Origin: Myxocyprinus asiaticus
Taxonomy: Eukaryota > Chordata > Actinopteri > Cypriniformes > Catostomidae
Assembly (NCBI RefSeq): GCF_019703515.2
Contig: NC_059393.1
Span: forward strand, 9,503,501 to 9,567,500
Reading direction: 5' to 3'
DNA: 64,000 nt
Position numbers and translations under genes: made by a program. This document shows, piece after piece, positions 20,530-31,959 of the stretch. A model generated the notes under the pieces. The model was not told the DNA's origin. It made no database searches and saw only the letters and a list, made by a program, of their open reading frames with translations. Every line of letters starts with the position of its first letter. The first letter of the stretch is position 1.

Positions 20530-21475
20530 TATTGAGCCATGGAAGAGCAACTGCTGCATAATTTCTTCTGGGATGTGCTATGGATTCTGGGCCTTTCTCA
20601 AGTCCTCATATGAAGCTCTGCCTTTTGGACCTGTGAGACTAGTTTCATAAAAAGGAGGGTGAGGTTTTTTTGCACTGTTTCTTCTGCCAGCCATTAAAAA
20701 AAGTGGAAGTACATACGGTATGAGCATGTCAGATGTTCAGAATTAATACATAATTTATTGCCTCCTCCCCAACCCATTTGGATGAAGGTTGTAACTCCCA
20801 CAGGTGGCTGCGGGTTGAAAGCATGTGTGACTTAAGATCTGAGAGATGTGTTTTAAGGTTTGTTGGAAATTCCCAGAGCATGGAGGGTCTCTCCCTTTCT
20901 CTCTCACAAATTATGAAAAACTCATAGCATCCGTTCCACTGTTCTCTCCTTCCTGCTCCAAGTCCTCAGAGGTAAAAAACGGCACCTGGGGGAACGCTGG
21001 GACTTTGGCCGCCCTCACTCTGACACAAGAACACACGCATACATGCATACACACAACTCTCATGCTTTCCCTTGTTCTCATATAATTTCCCACTGTCATA
21101 AATATTATATAGTCAAAGAGAAAGACTTGTTTTAACAGTCCCAGAGCTCCTCTGTAGGGCCCACAGGTCAGCACTCACTGCATAAACATGTATCTCTGTG
21201 TGTTAACCAACCCATTATCACACATGTACTATGTATGTGTATATGTACAGTACATCTACTGAAGCTTAGCAACCACAAGATAAAAGCTTGTTGCACTTTC
21301 ATGTTTTAAGTCTGCAATTCGTTTGCATCCAACTTGCAATCTGTGCCCATCACTGATGCTCTTCTAGTGTGCGTACCTGCAAAGCACCAATGTCTTAACC
21401 ATTTATTTAGCTTTTTTTCAGGTTTTTGTGCAAATAAATTCTCGAAAATCTATGTGCGTGAGTTTGTGCGAGAAT
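20530..21475. other. No gene recognised
   Basis: Unique-looking sequence. Frames of about 80 codons overlap at 20846-21174 on both strands without any family signature, and I do not call them. Confidence 0.5.
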
Positions 21476-21479
21476 GAAT

Positions 21480-22012
21480 CACAGCTATAATGGGTTGATA
21501 TAAAGAGAATGATCGTGTAATTTATGCAACATCTACGACTAAATTAACGCAATAATTTGCGACTAAGTTGAATTCACATGGAGAATTATCTTGAATTTGA
21601 TGCAATATCGACGACTTAATTGATGCATTAATCTGCAACTACGTTACTTTGATGGGGAGAATGATTTTGTTTTTGATGCAATATCTACAACTAAACTGCC
21701 GCAATAATCTGTGACTAAATACATTCACAGGGAGAATGATCTTGTATTTGATGCAACATCCTTCATTTAATTGATGCAATAATCTGTAACTAAATTACAT
21801 TCACAGGGAGAATGATCTTGTATTTGATGCAACATCTATGACTAAATTAAATTAATGAAGAGAATGAAATTAATGCAATTTCCAACAGTAAATATACACA
21901 ATAATCTATGACAAAATTTAATTCACGAGGAGAAATATCTTGTATTTGATGCAACCTCTACAACTAAATTGATGCAATAATCTGCAACCATATTGCATTC
22001 ACTGCACTGGGC
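21480..22012. repeat. 76-bp minisatellite, about 6.5 copies
   Basis: The 'gatgcaacatctacgact'-type core recurs near 21526, 21602, 21678, 21753, 21829, 21874 (shortened unit) and 21951, so the period is 75-77 bp. Each unit carries 'gcaataatctg', 'attcacagggagaatgat' and 'cttgtatttgatgcaa'. Confidence 0.9.
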
Positions 22013-22592
22013 CAGGGATGAAATGTGATCATCTTCAGAGATTAGATTCTGTGTGCAGCTAATGGATGCTTTAAAATTTCCAGAAGTGTAAGTTTCCGGG
22101 CAAGTACTTGTAAAAAAAACAACAAAAAAAAACATGGTAATTACGAACACTGTGTGGTAGGTATATTTTGCAGATATATTTTGTGCTTTCTCACCATGGT
22201 TACCAGAGCATGTCAGTTGTCTGGAATGACATATTTTAAAGTGTATGTTTACATGTGTTTCCACGTGTGCATATATGAGATTCTCACAAAAGGTTTATGA
22301 GCATTTTTCTGTGTTCTGAGCTCAGCATTGTAAAATATGTTCTTGTGCAGGTCTTATCTCTGCTATCGTTGGCAATCCAAGACTTCTTAGCAAAATGTCA
22401 TCTGTCTTACCTGCAGAAATGAACTAATTTATATGGTTCATATAGAGCTCCAGTGCTCTTTTGTTTAATGTGGAATGGGGCAGAAGGTAATAGCCAAATA
22501 TGTTCAGCAATTAGTACAGATGTGCTCTCTGTCATAAAATTTAATTAATGGCTGTGAACACCTGCCTTCCCAACCAACCCCCATATCCCCAA

Positions 22593-22593
<1 letters not shown>

Positions 22594-22661
<68 letters not shown>

Positions 22662-22700
22662 AACAAACAAACAAACAAACAAACAAACAAACACAAACAC
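22594..22700. repeat. Compound (CA)n-(CAAA)n microsatellite
   Basis: About 32 CA units run straight into about nine CAAA units. Cys/Val-rich and Thr/His-rich frames here are translation artefacts. Confidence 0.97.
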
Positions 22701-23205
22701 ACTCTTACACAATCTTTTACCAATTCTCCCTCACCTCTAGCCTTAACACCCTCCGGGCTTTTTACGAGTGTGTCTGTGTGTGACAAATCCTTTTAATGTC
22801 AAGCCTATTTGTATGCAGTCTTTTAAAGACTTTTGATAGGTCTACAGTCCTTCAACTTGTTTAAACCCCCACAGATTTCAAAATAGTGTCTGTACATTAT
22901 TTTTATATGAAAGAATTAAACAATATTTTGAACAGTAATATTCTAGTTCTGTATGGAGCCATATCAATTTTGTTTTATATACTGTATATTTTCTTTTATT
23001 TTTAATTATTGTTTATTGTTGTTTTCTAATTACTTATTTAGTATTAGAATAATTTTAGTATTAAAATACTTTTAGTATTTAATAATAGTAATTATTTATT
23101 TTATTTATTAGAAATTGTAATTTTTATAAATATTTTTTTTAAGAAATGTGTTTATTTATTTATTCATTTATTTATTTTATCTAATTTTCTGTCATCTTTT
23201 TTATA
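22700..23205. other. AT-rich sequence without gene
   Basis: TTTA-rich low-complexity DNA, especially 22970-23190. Nothing coding. Confidence 0.6.
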
Positions 23206-23211
23206 CATGTT

Positions 23212-23375
23212 TCTAAAGCTCAATTGGTAGAGCTTGGAACTGGCAACACTAAGGTCAAGGGTTCAATTCCCACAGAATAAATATACTGATAAAATGTATG
23301 TCTTGTATGCAGTGCATGCCACTTTAGATAAAATCAACTGCCAAATGTATGAATTTAGTGGTCAGTATGTTCAAC
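23212..23375 (+). mobile_element. tRNA-derived SINE (partial/degenerate)
   Basis: A tRNA-like head has an A box in 'gctcaattggtagagc' and a B box in 'agggttcaattccc', followed by a body ending 'aaaatcaactgccaaatgta', a degenerate version of the tail shared by many fish SINEs ('gataaaagcgtctgc' type). It cannot be a functional tRNA because there is no acceptor-stem pairing. Confidence 0.72.
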
Positions 23376-23379
23376 AAAT

Positions 23380-24190
23380 AATTTTTTCTGTTCCACAAAT
23401 AAACAATATTCTTCTTTCATTCAAAGTAACAAGCAGCTAAACAAAGTGTGAACAGGAAGCTAGGAAGCCTTAATGTGCCAATTTTGGATTCTTATTCATA
23501 AAACGAGAATACTAACCCAACCAAATATAACTTGTGTTCTTGTTTCCAGTGGGTGTTTAGTGTCAAATAGGAACAAAGATAGTGTGGCGTTGTCATTTTC
23601 ATGATGATTTCATTCACCACCACACAGCTTCTTACAGGAAGTGTGGCTGTGGCCAGGGCAAAAATGAAAAACTTGAGCTATTCTGGGTGACAGTGAGAAA
23701 AATGTGAATCAGTTGTGTAAAAAAGGTGTGATTGTGTGCTAAGTGTGTGAAGACCATTTGGGGACTTTTTGTGTGTGCGTGTTTGTGGGTAGGTGACTGT
23801 GTGCCAATTCTTTTTATATCTATGAATATTAAAGTCTTTGTCACCCCTTATCGTACATGTGTGTGTATTTCCATGACAAAGGTTCCCTGAACAGATGCTG
23901 TTGTTGACTTTAAATCAAGTCTTTATTTCGATCTTCACAAGATGTTCCAGCTTCAGCCAAACACACGTCAGAAGATATATATGGACCAAATCAAACTGGC
24001 ACATGGCTATTAGGAGTCAGATATGTGTGATACAGTAGGCAGTGGCTTGATATAGCCTTTGGAGCCATGCGTCCTATCAAACTCTATGGTAATTTTGCCA
24101 CAAATTCATCTGTCGCAAGGTAGAAGCTAGCAAAATTAAATAGATGCCAACATGGGCAGGTTGCATGACATGTCCTTATCTTCAAAAAGA
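23380..24190. other. No gene recognised
   Basis: No family signature or internal repeat seen. The short frame at 23632-23844 (minus) has no support. Confidence 0.5.
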
Positions 24191-24194
24191 ATAT

Positions 24195-25640
24195 GAAAGA
24201 AACTACACCAGGTACAAGAAAATATGACCCAGACTACATTTAATATTGGTTCACTTTCAGTGAGGCCAGGAACACACTGAACAGGGAAATCAGAGTGGCT
24301 AAAGAAGATACACTGAGAAGCTGAAAAACAAGTTTTCAGCTAACGACCCTGCATCAGTGTGAAGTGGCATGAAACAACTCACAAATTACAGGACTCCTAC
24401 CCCCAACCCTGTAGGGAACCAACAACTGGCTGACGACCTGAATGTGTTCTACTGCAGATTTGAAAGGCCCAATCTTACACCCCACACCCACTCTGACCTT
24501 CACTTCACACAAACACCAACACCTGCAACCCCCCTCCTCCCCCCTCCTGCTACTCAACCTGCACTTAAGATCTATGAAGATGATGTGAGCCACATCTTTC
24601 GGAAACAAAAGACGAGGAAAGCATCAGGCCCAGATGGCGTCTCACCAGCGTGTCTTCGATCCTGTGCTAACCAGCTGGCCCCCATCATCTCACAGACCTT
24701 CAATAGATCACTGGGGCAGTGTGAAGTCCCATGCTGCTTTAATACTCAATCATTATTCCTGTCCCAAAGTAACCAAAAATCACAGGACTTAATGACTTCA
24801 GACCTGTCGCCCTGACGTCTATGGTCATGAAATCATTTGAGAGACTGGTGTTGGCCCACCTGAAGAACATCACTGGACCCTTTCTAGATCCCCTTCAATT
24901 TGCTTTTTGAGCAAACAGGTCTGTGGATGATGCAGTCAACATAGGATTGCATCATATCCTGCAACATCTGGACAGACCAGGGACATTTGTAAGGATCCTT
25001 TTTGTGGACTTCAGTTCAGCTTTCAACACCATCATCCCAGCTATACTTCAGAATAAATTACACCAACTCACAGTTCCCATGTCTATCTGTCAGTGGATTA
25101 CTAGCTTTCTGACAGACAGGCAGCAGCTTGTGAGACAGGGGAAACTCACTTCTTCGCCAGCTGAGGAAATTCAACCTGCCACAGGCGCTGCTGATACAGT
25201 TTTACTCAGCAGTCATTGAGTCTGTCCTCTGCACTTCAATAACTGTCTGGTTTGGTTCAGCTACGAAATCAGACATCAGAAGACTACAAAGGACAGTTCG
25301 GACTGCTGAGAGGATTATTGGTTGCCCCCTGACCCCCCTTCAAGAACTATACACTTCCAGGCTGGAAAAATCACTCTGGACCCCACTCACCCTGCCCACT
25401 ACCTTTTTGAACTGTTGCCTTCTGGCTGACGCTTCAGAGCTCTGAGCACCAGAACCGTCAGGCACAGGAACAGTTCTTTCCCTCCTGATTCTGAGGATAA
25501 ATACGGTTTGTGTAGACAGCAATGTGTTTTGTGCGGCGAATTAATGGTATGAAATTTGAAACCAAAATTGTTGTTGAATTTCCTTATTCATGCCATGTTA
25601 ATAAATGTTGTTGTACCTATACAGGCCTATGGTAATATTA
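24195..25640 (+). mobile_element. L2-like non-LTR retrotransposon (LINE), 5'-truncated and internally deleted
   Basis: Sequence from the region upstream of the RT through the RT to the C-terminal tail of an L2/CR1-type ORF2, followed by a short 3' UTR ending with AATAAA-like 'ttaataaatgttgttgt'. The 5' half of the element (endonuclease) is absent. Confidence 0.85.
24240..25560 (+). pseudogene. L2-like ORF2 reverse transcriptase, catalytic centre deleted
   Basis: The RT copies LINE RNA at the nicked target. The frame 24369-24815 has NQQLADDLNVFYCRFE and RKASGPDGVSPACLRSCANQ, the RT fingers. After a frameshift near 24790, TSMVMKSFERLVLAHLK and then (24923-25160) VRILFVDFSSAFNTIIPAI follow, with the first catalytic Asp in FVDFSSAF. 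At about 25168 sequence after LTSSPAEE jumps directly to FNLPQALLIQFYSAVIESVL, a C-terminal block. The intervening palm with the FADD motif, normally well over 100 residues, is missing. The tail runs TAERIIGCPLTPLQELY to about 25540. The element could not have moved itself after this deletion. Confidence 0.85.
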
Positions 25641-25649
25641 ATACATTTC

Positions 25650-26225
25650 ATTGTTTTTTAAGGACCTTTGCACTTGATGTCCAATGTAAAATCTCATGGA
25701 AAACCAGTTTACTGTGACACAACGTTCTCTTCTTCAGGTAACTGCTGATATTGGTGATTTATGTGTGAGAAGGAGGGCGATAAAAAGAGTGGGAGAAGGT
25801 AGGAGAAAGAGACTTGAAGACCGAGGTATTCAAGGAATGCATGCTGTGCACTGAAACACACAAGAACGAGAGAGAGAAAGAGAATATGAATAAGCTGAGG
25901 TAAGTTGATCACATGGCGTATCCTTACTCTTACACCATTGCAAGTAAGTGGCGCTTTTCAACACAACAAAACTAGAACGCTACCATTACAATCAAAGCTG
26001 ATGATGCACACTGGCTATGTAGACAGTTGACTGTTATGGAACGATCTAGTTTTGTTGCTTTGTGTTATTTGCTCTAATGCCACGTTTTGATTGTCTGTAA
26101 CTACCAATAGTCGCAATTTGCCCCCTGGTGGCAGTCCTAATGCATTTTCATTTTGTTCACAAAGTAGACTCTAGTAATCATCCAGGGCAACTGTGTTAAA
26201 CAACACTGTTTTAAAGTTAAACCCT
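25650..26225. other. No gene recognised
   Basis: Unique-looking sequence between the LINE 3' end and the tandem array. Confidence 0.5.
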
Positions 26226-26229
26226 GCCT

Positions 26230-27000
26230 ACACAGGACACTAGTGACATTAAATGTCACTTCAAAAGCAGATCACTCTCATTATAAGTACTGACGCTGGT
26301 GACTGTTAAAGTGACCATCATGTTGGGTTGGGTTGCATTGCACCGACAATTTACGGACACCCCATTCTATTTCTTATGCGCTCTATTTCATACACAACGT
26401 TTACACAAGATGCGAGCGTTGTGATGTGTCGCATAAAACGCAAAGTGCTCCCATTATATACAACGTTGCTGGCAACACTGGATGTGACTGTTGCGTTGCT
26501 CTGGGTTGAGTTACAGCAACAGTTTATGGATACCCCATTCTATTTCTTATGCAATCTATTACTTACACACTGTTTACACAGGACGTGAACAGCAAGACAT
26601 GTCGCATCAAAAGCAAATCGCTCCTATGATAATCAACGTTGCTGATGACACTTGATGTGAGTGTTACACTGTTGCAACAGTTTACAGACACTCCATTCTA
26701 TTTTTTACATGCTGTTTCCATAGGACGTGAGCAGTGTGATGTGTTGCGTCAAAAGCAAATCTCTCTTATGATAACCAACGTTGCTGAATACACAAGATGT
26801 GAGCATTGCGCTGGGTTGCATTGTGCTGGGTTGCGCTGCGGCAACGGTTTACGGACACTCCATTCTATCTTTTATGTGCTGTTTTAACAGGATGTGAACA
26901 GCATAATGTGTTGTGTCAGAAGCAAATCACTCCTATGACAATCAACGTTGCTGCCGACACTGAATGTGACTGTTGTGTCACGTTGTTCTACCATAGCAAT
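26230..27000. repeat. ~165-bp tandem repeat, about 4.5 copies
   Basis: The block 'tttacggacaccccattcta' recurs near 26350, 26523, 26681 and 26848 (spacings 158-173 bp). Each copy is followed by 'cttatgc', an 'acaggacgtgaacagc'-type block, 'aaaagcaaatcgctcctatg' and 'caacgttgctg'. The apparent 70-86-residue frames are repeat translations. Confidence 0.9.
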
Positions 27001-27069
27001 CGGGCAATCACATATTGAGCACTTTTACATGCATGTTCTTTCACCGATTATGCTTAATAAGCTGATAAC

Positions 27070-27170
27070 ATACACCAATCAGCCACAATATTAAAACCAC
27101 CAGCTTAATATTGTGTAGGTCCCCCTCGTGCCACCAAAACATCGCCAACCCACATCTCAGAATAGCATTG
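27070..27170. mobile_element. Tc1-like terminal fragment (solo ends)
   Basis: 'acaccaatcagccacaatat' followed by 'aaaaccacc', then the inner part of the opposite end 'gtgtaggtccccctcgtgcc'. This is how the two ends of a common fish Tc1 family look when the transposase is deleted. Confidence 0.55.
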
Positions 27171-27179
27171 TCTAGTTTA

Positions 27180-27913
27180 CAAGTTTAAATATTTTGACGC
27201 TTTCAAAGCTGTAATCGGATTCAAAAATTCTGCATACACAGTCGGAAGTCCTCGCAGCCCCTGTAAAACATTTTATTGGAAAAAAATTACTTCTGTTTGT
27301 GTGAAGCACTGAAAAGGCAGCTTCAGTGTAAATTAGCTGTGAGGTTCTATAAGTGTACTGGCAGAGAGTCTGTGCTCTTTCTCTTGGTATTATCTGATGG
27401 AGGGGAACTTCCATCTTACCGAGATGATATTAATATCAGGCATGCTGCTACACGTGTCACTGAATTTCTGCCAGGGAACACATTATTCAAGAGAGAGAGA
27501 GAGAGAGAGAGAAAGAGAAAGGCCTTGGAATGAAAGAGGGTAAAACGAAGAAGTAATGAGGAAGGAATTACATTATTACATTCAAAATATTTAAATGGTG
27601 TAACGCAGACAGACAACGACAGTCAGCTTCTCGTCAGCAGGTTACCAGACAGAAACTGTCTCCAACACATCCAGTGTCCCTTCCATTTCCTGTTTGTGGA
27701 GCTGGCCAGAGAATGTCCATACAGCAGGACTTGTGCAGATCTGGACATCAGGTCTGGAGACATCCAGTTGTCCAGTATACTACATGACCAATACACAAAG
27801 ACCAAGACAGACAATGACTATTGTAATTTGGATGAATGCACATGTGGAATTATAAGCTTTATAGGAATAGTTTCATATACTTACTCCTACATAATTACTG
27901 CACAAAAGGCCCA

Positions 27914-27950
<37 letters not shown>

Positions 27951-28680
27951 CCTTAATTCCTTAATATCATAGTCTTATAGGATTTATCAAAATGTCTATA
28001 CTCATTTAACAATGGTCATAACTATCAAGAAATGTGTTTTTAGTCTTTTTTTCACTCTTTCTGTCTCTTGGTCTCTTTCCTCATTATCTTTAATATGGAT
28101 GCATGTGTTCTGTGATCAGAAAGACGTGTAATGCCCTGTATAAGACTGCCACAGATCTGTGGAGCCCTTTGTAGTCCCACCAGCCATAAGGGCGTTAAAC
28201 ATAAAAAAGGACAAATTTACACTCTACACAGAGCTCTTTTTGACATGCATAATGGCGCATTTTAATGCGAGTTTGTGAGTGCATGTTTATGCTTGTCATG
28301 GTATCTTTAGTGAGATTTTAGAAAATGTGATGGGTATGTGGTATGATGTCACAGACAGTAGAAAGAAGAAAAGGACGGAGAGAATAAAGGATGGAAATTT
28401 TGACCGTGAACAATAAACACACACATCTACTCAAGTCGAATGACATCAGGTCTAGAAATACGCCTTCAGCCCTCGTGATGTGATAGTGTGTGAAGTGTGA
28501 GTAGGAGAATCTAAAAGTGAAGGATGTGGTAAAGGTGTGAAAGGAGCAATATTGATGGTTGGAGATAGGAAAAAACACCTTTCCTAACTAAACCACATGA
28601 TAAAGATGAAGCCCCAGGTCGGGGCATGGTTTTACCTGAGCTCTGTCTTTCTCTGTCTCCGTTTTCCACTTCTTGGAATA
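27180..28680. other. No gene recognised
   Basis: Contains a GA run (27492-27512) and a (GT)n array (27919-27949). A Cys-containing frame at 27630-27830 was considered as a possible exon but lacks convincing splice sites. Confidence 0.45.
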
Positions 28681-28682
28681 TA

Positions 28683-28882
28683 CAGGTGCATCTCAATAAA
28701 TTAGAATGTCGTGGAAAAGTTCATTTATTTCAGTAATTCAACTCAAATTGTGAAACTCGTGTATTAAATAAACTCAATGCACACAGACTGAAGTAGTTTA
28801 AGTCTTTGGTTCTTTTAATTGTGATGATTTTGGCTCACATTTAACAAAAACCCACCAATTCACTATCTCAAAAAATTAGAAT
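28683..28882 (+). repeat. Tc1 left terminal inverted repeat
   Basis: Pairs with 30064-30265. The inner boundary is 'caaaaaattagaata', mirrored by 'tattctaattttttg' on the right. Confidence 0.93.
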
Positions 28883-28981
28883 ATGGTGACATGCCAATCA
28901 GCTAATCAACTCAAAAGACCTGCAAAGGTTTCCTAAGCTTTCAAAATGGTCACTCAGTTTGGTTTACTAGGCTACACAATC

Positions 28982-29984
28982 ATGGGGAAGACTACTGATC
29001 TGACAGTTGTCCAGAAGACAATCATTGACACTTCACAATGAGGGTAAGCCACAAACATTCATTGCCAAAGAAGCTGGCTGTTCACAGAGTGCTGTATCCA
29101 AGCATGTTAACAGAAAGTTGAGTGGAAGGAAAAAGTGTGGAAGAAAAAGATGCACAACCAACCGAGAGAACCGCAGCCTTATGAGGATTGTCAAGCAAAA
29201 TCGATTCAAGAATTTGGGTGAACTTCACAAGGAATGGACTGAGGCTGGGGTCAAGGCATCAAGAGCCACCACACACAGACGTGTCAAGGAATTTGGCTGC
29301 AGTTGTCGTATTCCTCTTGTTAAGCCACTCCTGAACCACAGACAACATCAGAGGCGTCTTACCTGGGCTAAGGAGAAGAAGAACTGGACTGTTGCCCAGT
29401 GGTCCAAAGTCCTCTTTTCAGATGAGAGCAAGTTTTGTATTTCATTTGGAAACCAAGGTCCTAGAGTCTGGAGGAAGGGTGGAGAAGCTCATAGCCCAAG
29501 TTGCTTGAAGTCCAGTGTTAAGTTTCCACAGTCTGTGATGATTTGGTGTGCAATGTCATCTGCTGGTGTTGGTCCATTGTGTTTTTTGAAAACCAAAGTC
29601 ACTGCACCCGTTTACCAAGAAATCTTGGAGCACTTCATGCTTCCTTCTGCTGACCAGCTTTTTAAAGATGCTGATTTCATTTTCCAGCAGGATTTGGCAC
29701 CTGCCCACACTGCCAAAAGCACCAAAAGTTGGTTAAATGACCATGGTGTTGGTGTGCTTGACTGGCCAGCAAACTCACCAGACCTGAACCCCATAGAGAA
29801 TCTATGGGGTATTGTCAAGAGGAAAATGAGAAACAAGAGACCAAAAAATGCAGATGAGCTGAAGGCCACTGTCAAAGAAACCTGGGCTTCCATACCACCT
29901 CAGCAGTGCCACAAACTGATCACCTCCATGCCACGCCGAATTGAGGCAGTAATTAAAGCAAAAGGAGCCCCTATCAAGTATTGA
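28982..29984 (+). pseudogene. Tc1 transposase (DD34E), one frameshift near the N-terminus
   Basis: The transposase cuts and pastes the element at TA sites. A 325-codon open frame (29007-29984) is uninterrupted from before GKPQTFIAKEAGCSQSAVSK (first helix-turn-helix) through a GRKKCGRKR basic linker to the DDE domain: LFSDESKF (Asp 1), FQQDLAPAHT (Asp 2) and NSPDLNPIENLWG (Glu), with 34 residues between Asp 2 and Glu. The natural ATG is at 28982, but that frame gives only MGKTTDLTVVQKTIIDTSQ before a stop. The two frames meet around 29025-29035, so a small indel (most simply a 2-nt loss) separates the start codon from the rest. The long frame has no ATG before about residue 59. Probably inactive, but very close to intact. 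Confidence 0.92.
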
Positions 29985-30063
29985 GTACATATACAGTAAA
30001 TGAACATACTTTCCAGAAGGCCAACAATTCACTAAAAATGTTTTTTTTTATTGGTCTTATGAT

Positions 30064-30265
30064 GTATTCTAATTTTTTGAGATAGTGAATTGGTGGGTTT
30101 TTGTTAAATGTGAGCCAAAATCATCACAATTAAAAGAACCAAAGACTCAAACTACTTCAGTCTGTGTGCATTGAATTTATTTAATACACAAGTTTAACAA
30201 TTTGAGTTGAATTACTGAAATAAATGAACTTTTCCATGACATTCTAATTTATTGAGATGCACCTG
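30064..30265 (-). repeat. Tc1 right terminal inverted repeat
   Basis: Reverse complement of the left repeat with few mismatches. It ends GCACCTG before the TA duplication. Confidence 0.93.
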
Positions 30266-30279
30266 TAAATGGTTCAGAC

Positions 30280-30281
<2 letters not shown>

Positions 30282-30351
<70 letters not shown>
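30282..30351. repeat. (TA)n microsatellite
   Basis: About 35 TA units just outside the Tc1 right end. Confidence 0.97.
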
Positions 30352-30354
<3 letters not shown>

Positions 30355-30359
30355 CTGTA

Positions 30360-31590
30360 TATTTATATCATGATGGAATGCATGCGTTAAATCCGTTTAA
30401 TGCACAGGTCGTTCCAGTCAGTTTTAATCACCATTCTATATTAATGTGCCTACTCTGCTGTCCTCCGTTATGAGACATTGCAAGAGGTTTACGCCTCTGT
30501 ACAAACTACCTCTGAACGTGAATATAGTTTCAGAGCTGGGGTTTACCATCACATCACAAAACAACATCATCAAGTCATGCAGTGCCATTTTAAAATCAAC
30601 TGTTAAGCTACAGGAAACATGGGGGGAAAAAATAACAGTGTTCATCAGCCCCATATTACTCACAAAAAGCACTTGTGAGGAAAGTATGGTTTGACATTCA
30701 GCTGTTTTGCACAGAGGGGGAGAGAAGGTAACCTGGACCCATTAAATGCATCTTTCGCTGTCCAGCAAGATGAGGCAAGACGATTTATATTGTAATATGA
30801 AAAACATCATCTAAAAGTGTTGCCATGCTCAATATGTGCGCTAGATGGCACCCCCCGATCATACATTGCTGACTGAAGCTCTGAATGGATGGAGACTGTT
30901 TCATAACAAGCAGCCTTTCGCGCTGTAGTAATTGTGCAAGGCCACATTGCGATTTCATTCTTAATTAAATTAATCGTGCAGTCTTAATGGATACCATATG
31001 GATGTCTCGGAGGTCAAAGTCTGCAGGATTAGAGCATTTTGGATGATTTTCTCCTCATCATGTACAGTAAGTGCTACTTTTACAACTGTCACGTCATGTT
31101 AGCAACGCTGTTTTTCATCCTTAATGTGAAAATTATATGATAAAAGATTGCCAACCCTTCTAAATTATGTGGCTATTATTATTTCTGGACTGAGTATTTA
31201 AATTCACAGTTTTTAAAGAGTGTTTGGTCTCCAAAATGCTGTCATGTTATTACACTACTTTATCTCTGTGTCTGATTTAGAACGGGCAGAAATCTAGATA
31301 TAACAACCTTCCGGTCAAAATTTGCACTGTAAAAATCTATGACAGCTGTAACTAGGTGTATCTCCTCTACTAAAGGAAAACAATGTCTGTTAAGAGGACA
31401 TATTTATTAAGTTAAAATTTCGTTCTCTCTCACTGACTTACTCTCTCTTACCTACACAAGTACTGTATATACAGTATACACTTATATTCGGCTTTATGTA
31501 CATTTGTATTGCCTTTCGTATAAGCATTTACAGCTAATCTGCATTTAAAGAAAATTGGGCCAAACAAACATAGTGAAAAATAATGTACAT
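30360..31590. other. No gene recognised
   Basis: Frames at 30436-30694 on both strands overlap and have no family signature. The rest is short open frames only. Confidence 0.45.
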
Positions 31591-31597
31591 ACAGTAC

Positions 31598-31714
31598 TGT
31601 GGCAGATCTCTGCCTTCCCTAGCGGGAGCCGGGTGAACAGTTCATGGAAGGTTTTAATTAGACACAGTTTCACTTGGACACAACATAAAACTGCTTTTCA
31701 GCACACACTCGCTG

Positions 31715-31746
<32 letters not shown>

Positions 31747-31933
31747 CTCCATGTGTCACTCACACTGTTGGCCTTCCTGGCCCAATGCAGAATGCACACG
31801 TTTGTCAGCTGCATGCATCTCTCTCTCTCCCCAGCAGGCATCTCCGGCTCCTCTTTATCCCTCTCCCGGCTGATTGGGGTAATACAGTGCCAGTCGTCCA
31901 TTTTTAAGGCCCGGCCACGCCCTCCTCGTCACA
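31598..31933 (-). mobile_element. Solo LTR with perfect 5-bp target duplication
   Basis: It is bounded by TGT...ACA ends and flanked by AGTAC at 31593-31597 and again at 31934-31938. On the minus strand it starts TGTGACGAGG, has a TATA-like 'gggataaagagg', a polyadenylation signal in 'ctaattaaaacc' and ends GCCACA. This orders U3-R-U5 on the minus strand. U3 shares 'ggctgattggg' and 'cgtcca' blocks with the LTR element at 7889-8620. An internal (CA)n run is at 31716-31745. It was left behind by LTR-LTR recombination, so it has no coding capacity. Confidence 0.85.
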
Positions 31934-31959
31934 AGTACATTATGGAAAATTTAATGTAC

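Larger units (their letters stand above)
28683..30265 (+). mobile_element. Complete Tc1-family transposon (~1.58 kb) with TA target duplications
   Basis: It is bounded by TA at 28681-28682 and TA at 30266-30267. The terminal inverted repeats are about 200 bp (28683-28882 and 30064-30265), starting CAGGTGCATCTCAATAAATT and nearly identical to each other. The long TIR class with a transposase near 330 residues fits Tc1/mariner elements of fish. The high similarity between the two TIRs suggests a relatively young insertion. A (TA)n array begins 15 bp past the right end. Confidence 0.96.

Noticed and set aside
21480..22012. CRISPR-like array
   Set aside because: Head-to-tail minisatellite with no unique spacers, in a eukaryotic genome.
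23212..23290. Possible functional tRNA gene
   Set aside because: A and B box-like motifs exist, but no cloverleaf or acceptor stem forms and the downstream body is that of a SINE.
26328..27018. Three frames of 70-86 codons with similar sequences
   Set aside because: They are successive units of the ~165-bp tandem repeat, not a gene family.
29612..30032. Antisense frames over the Tc1 transposase
   Set aside because: Shadow frames opposite a well-supported DDE transposase.
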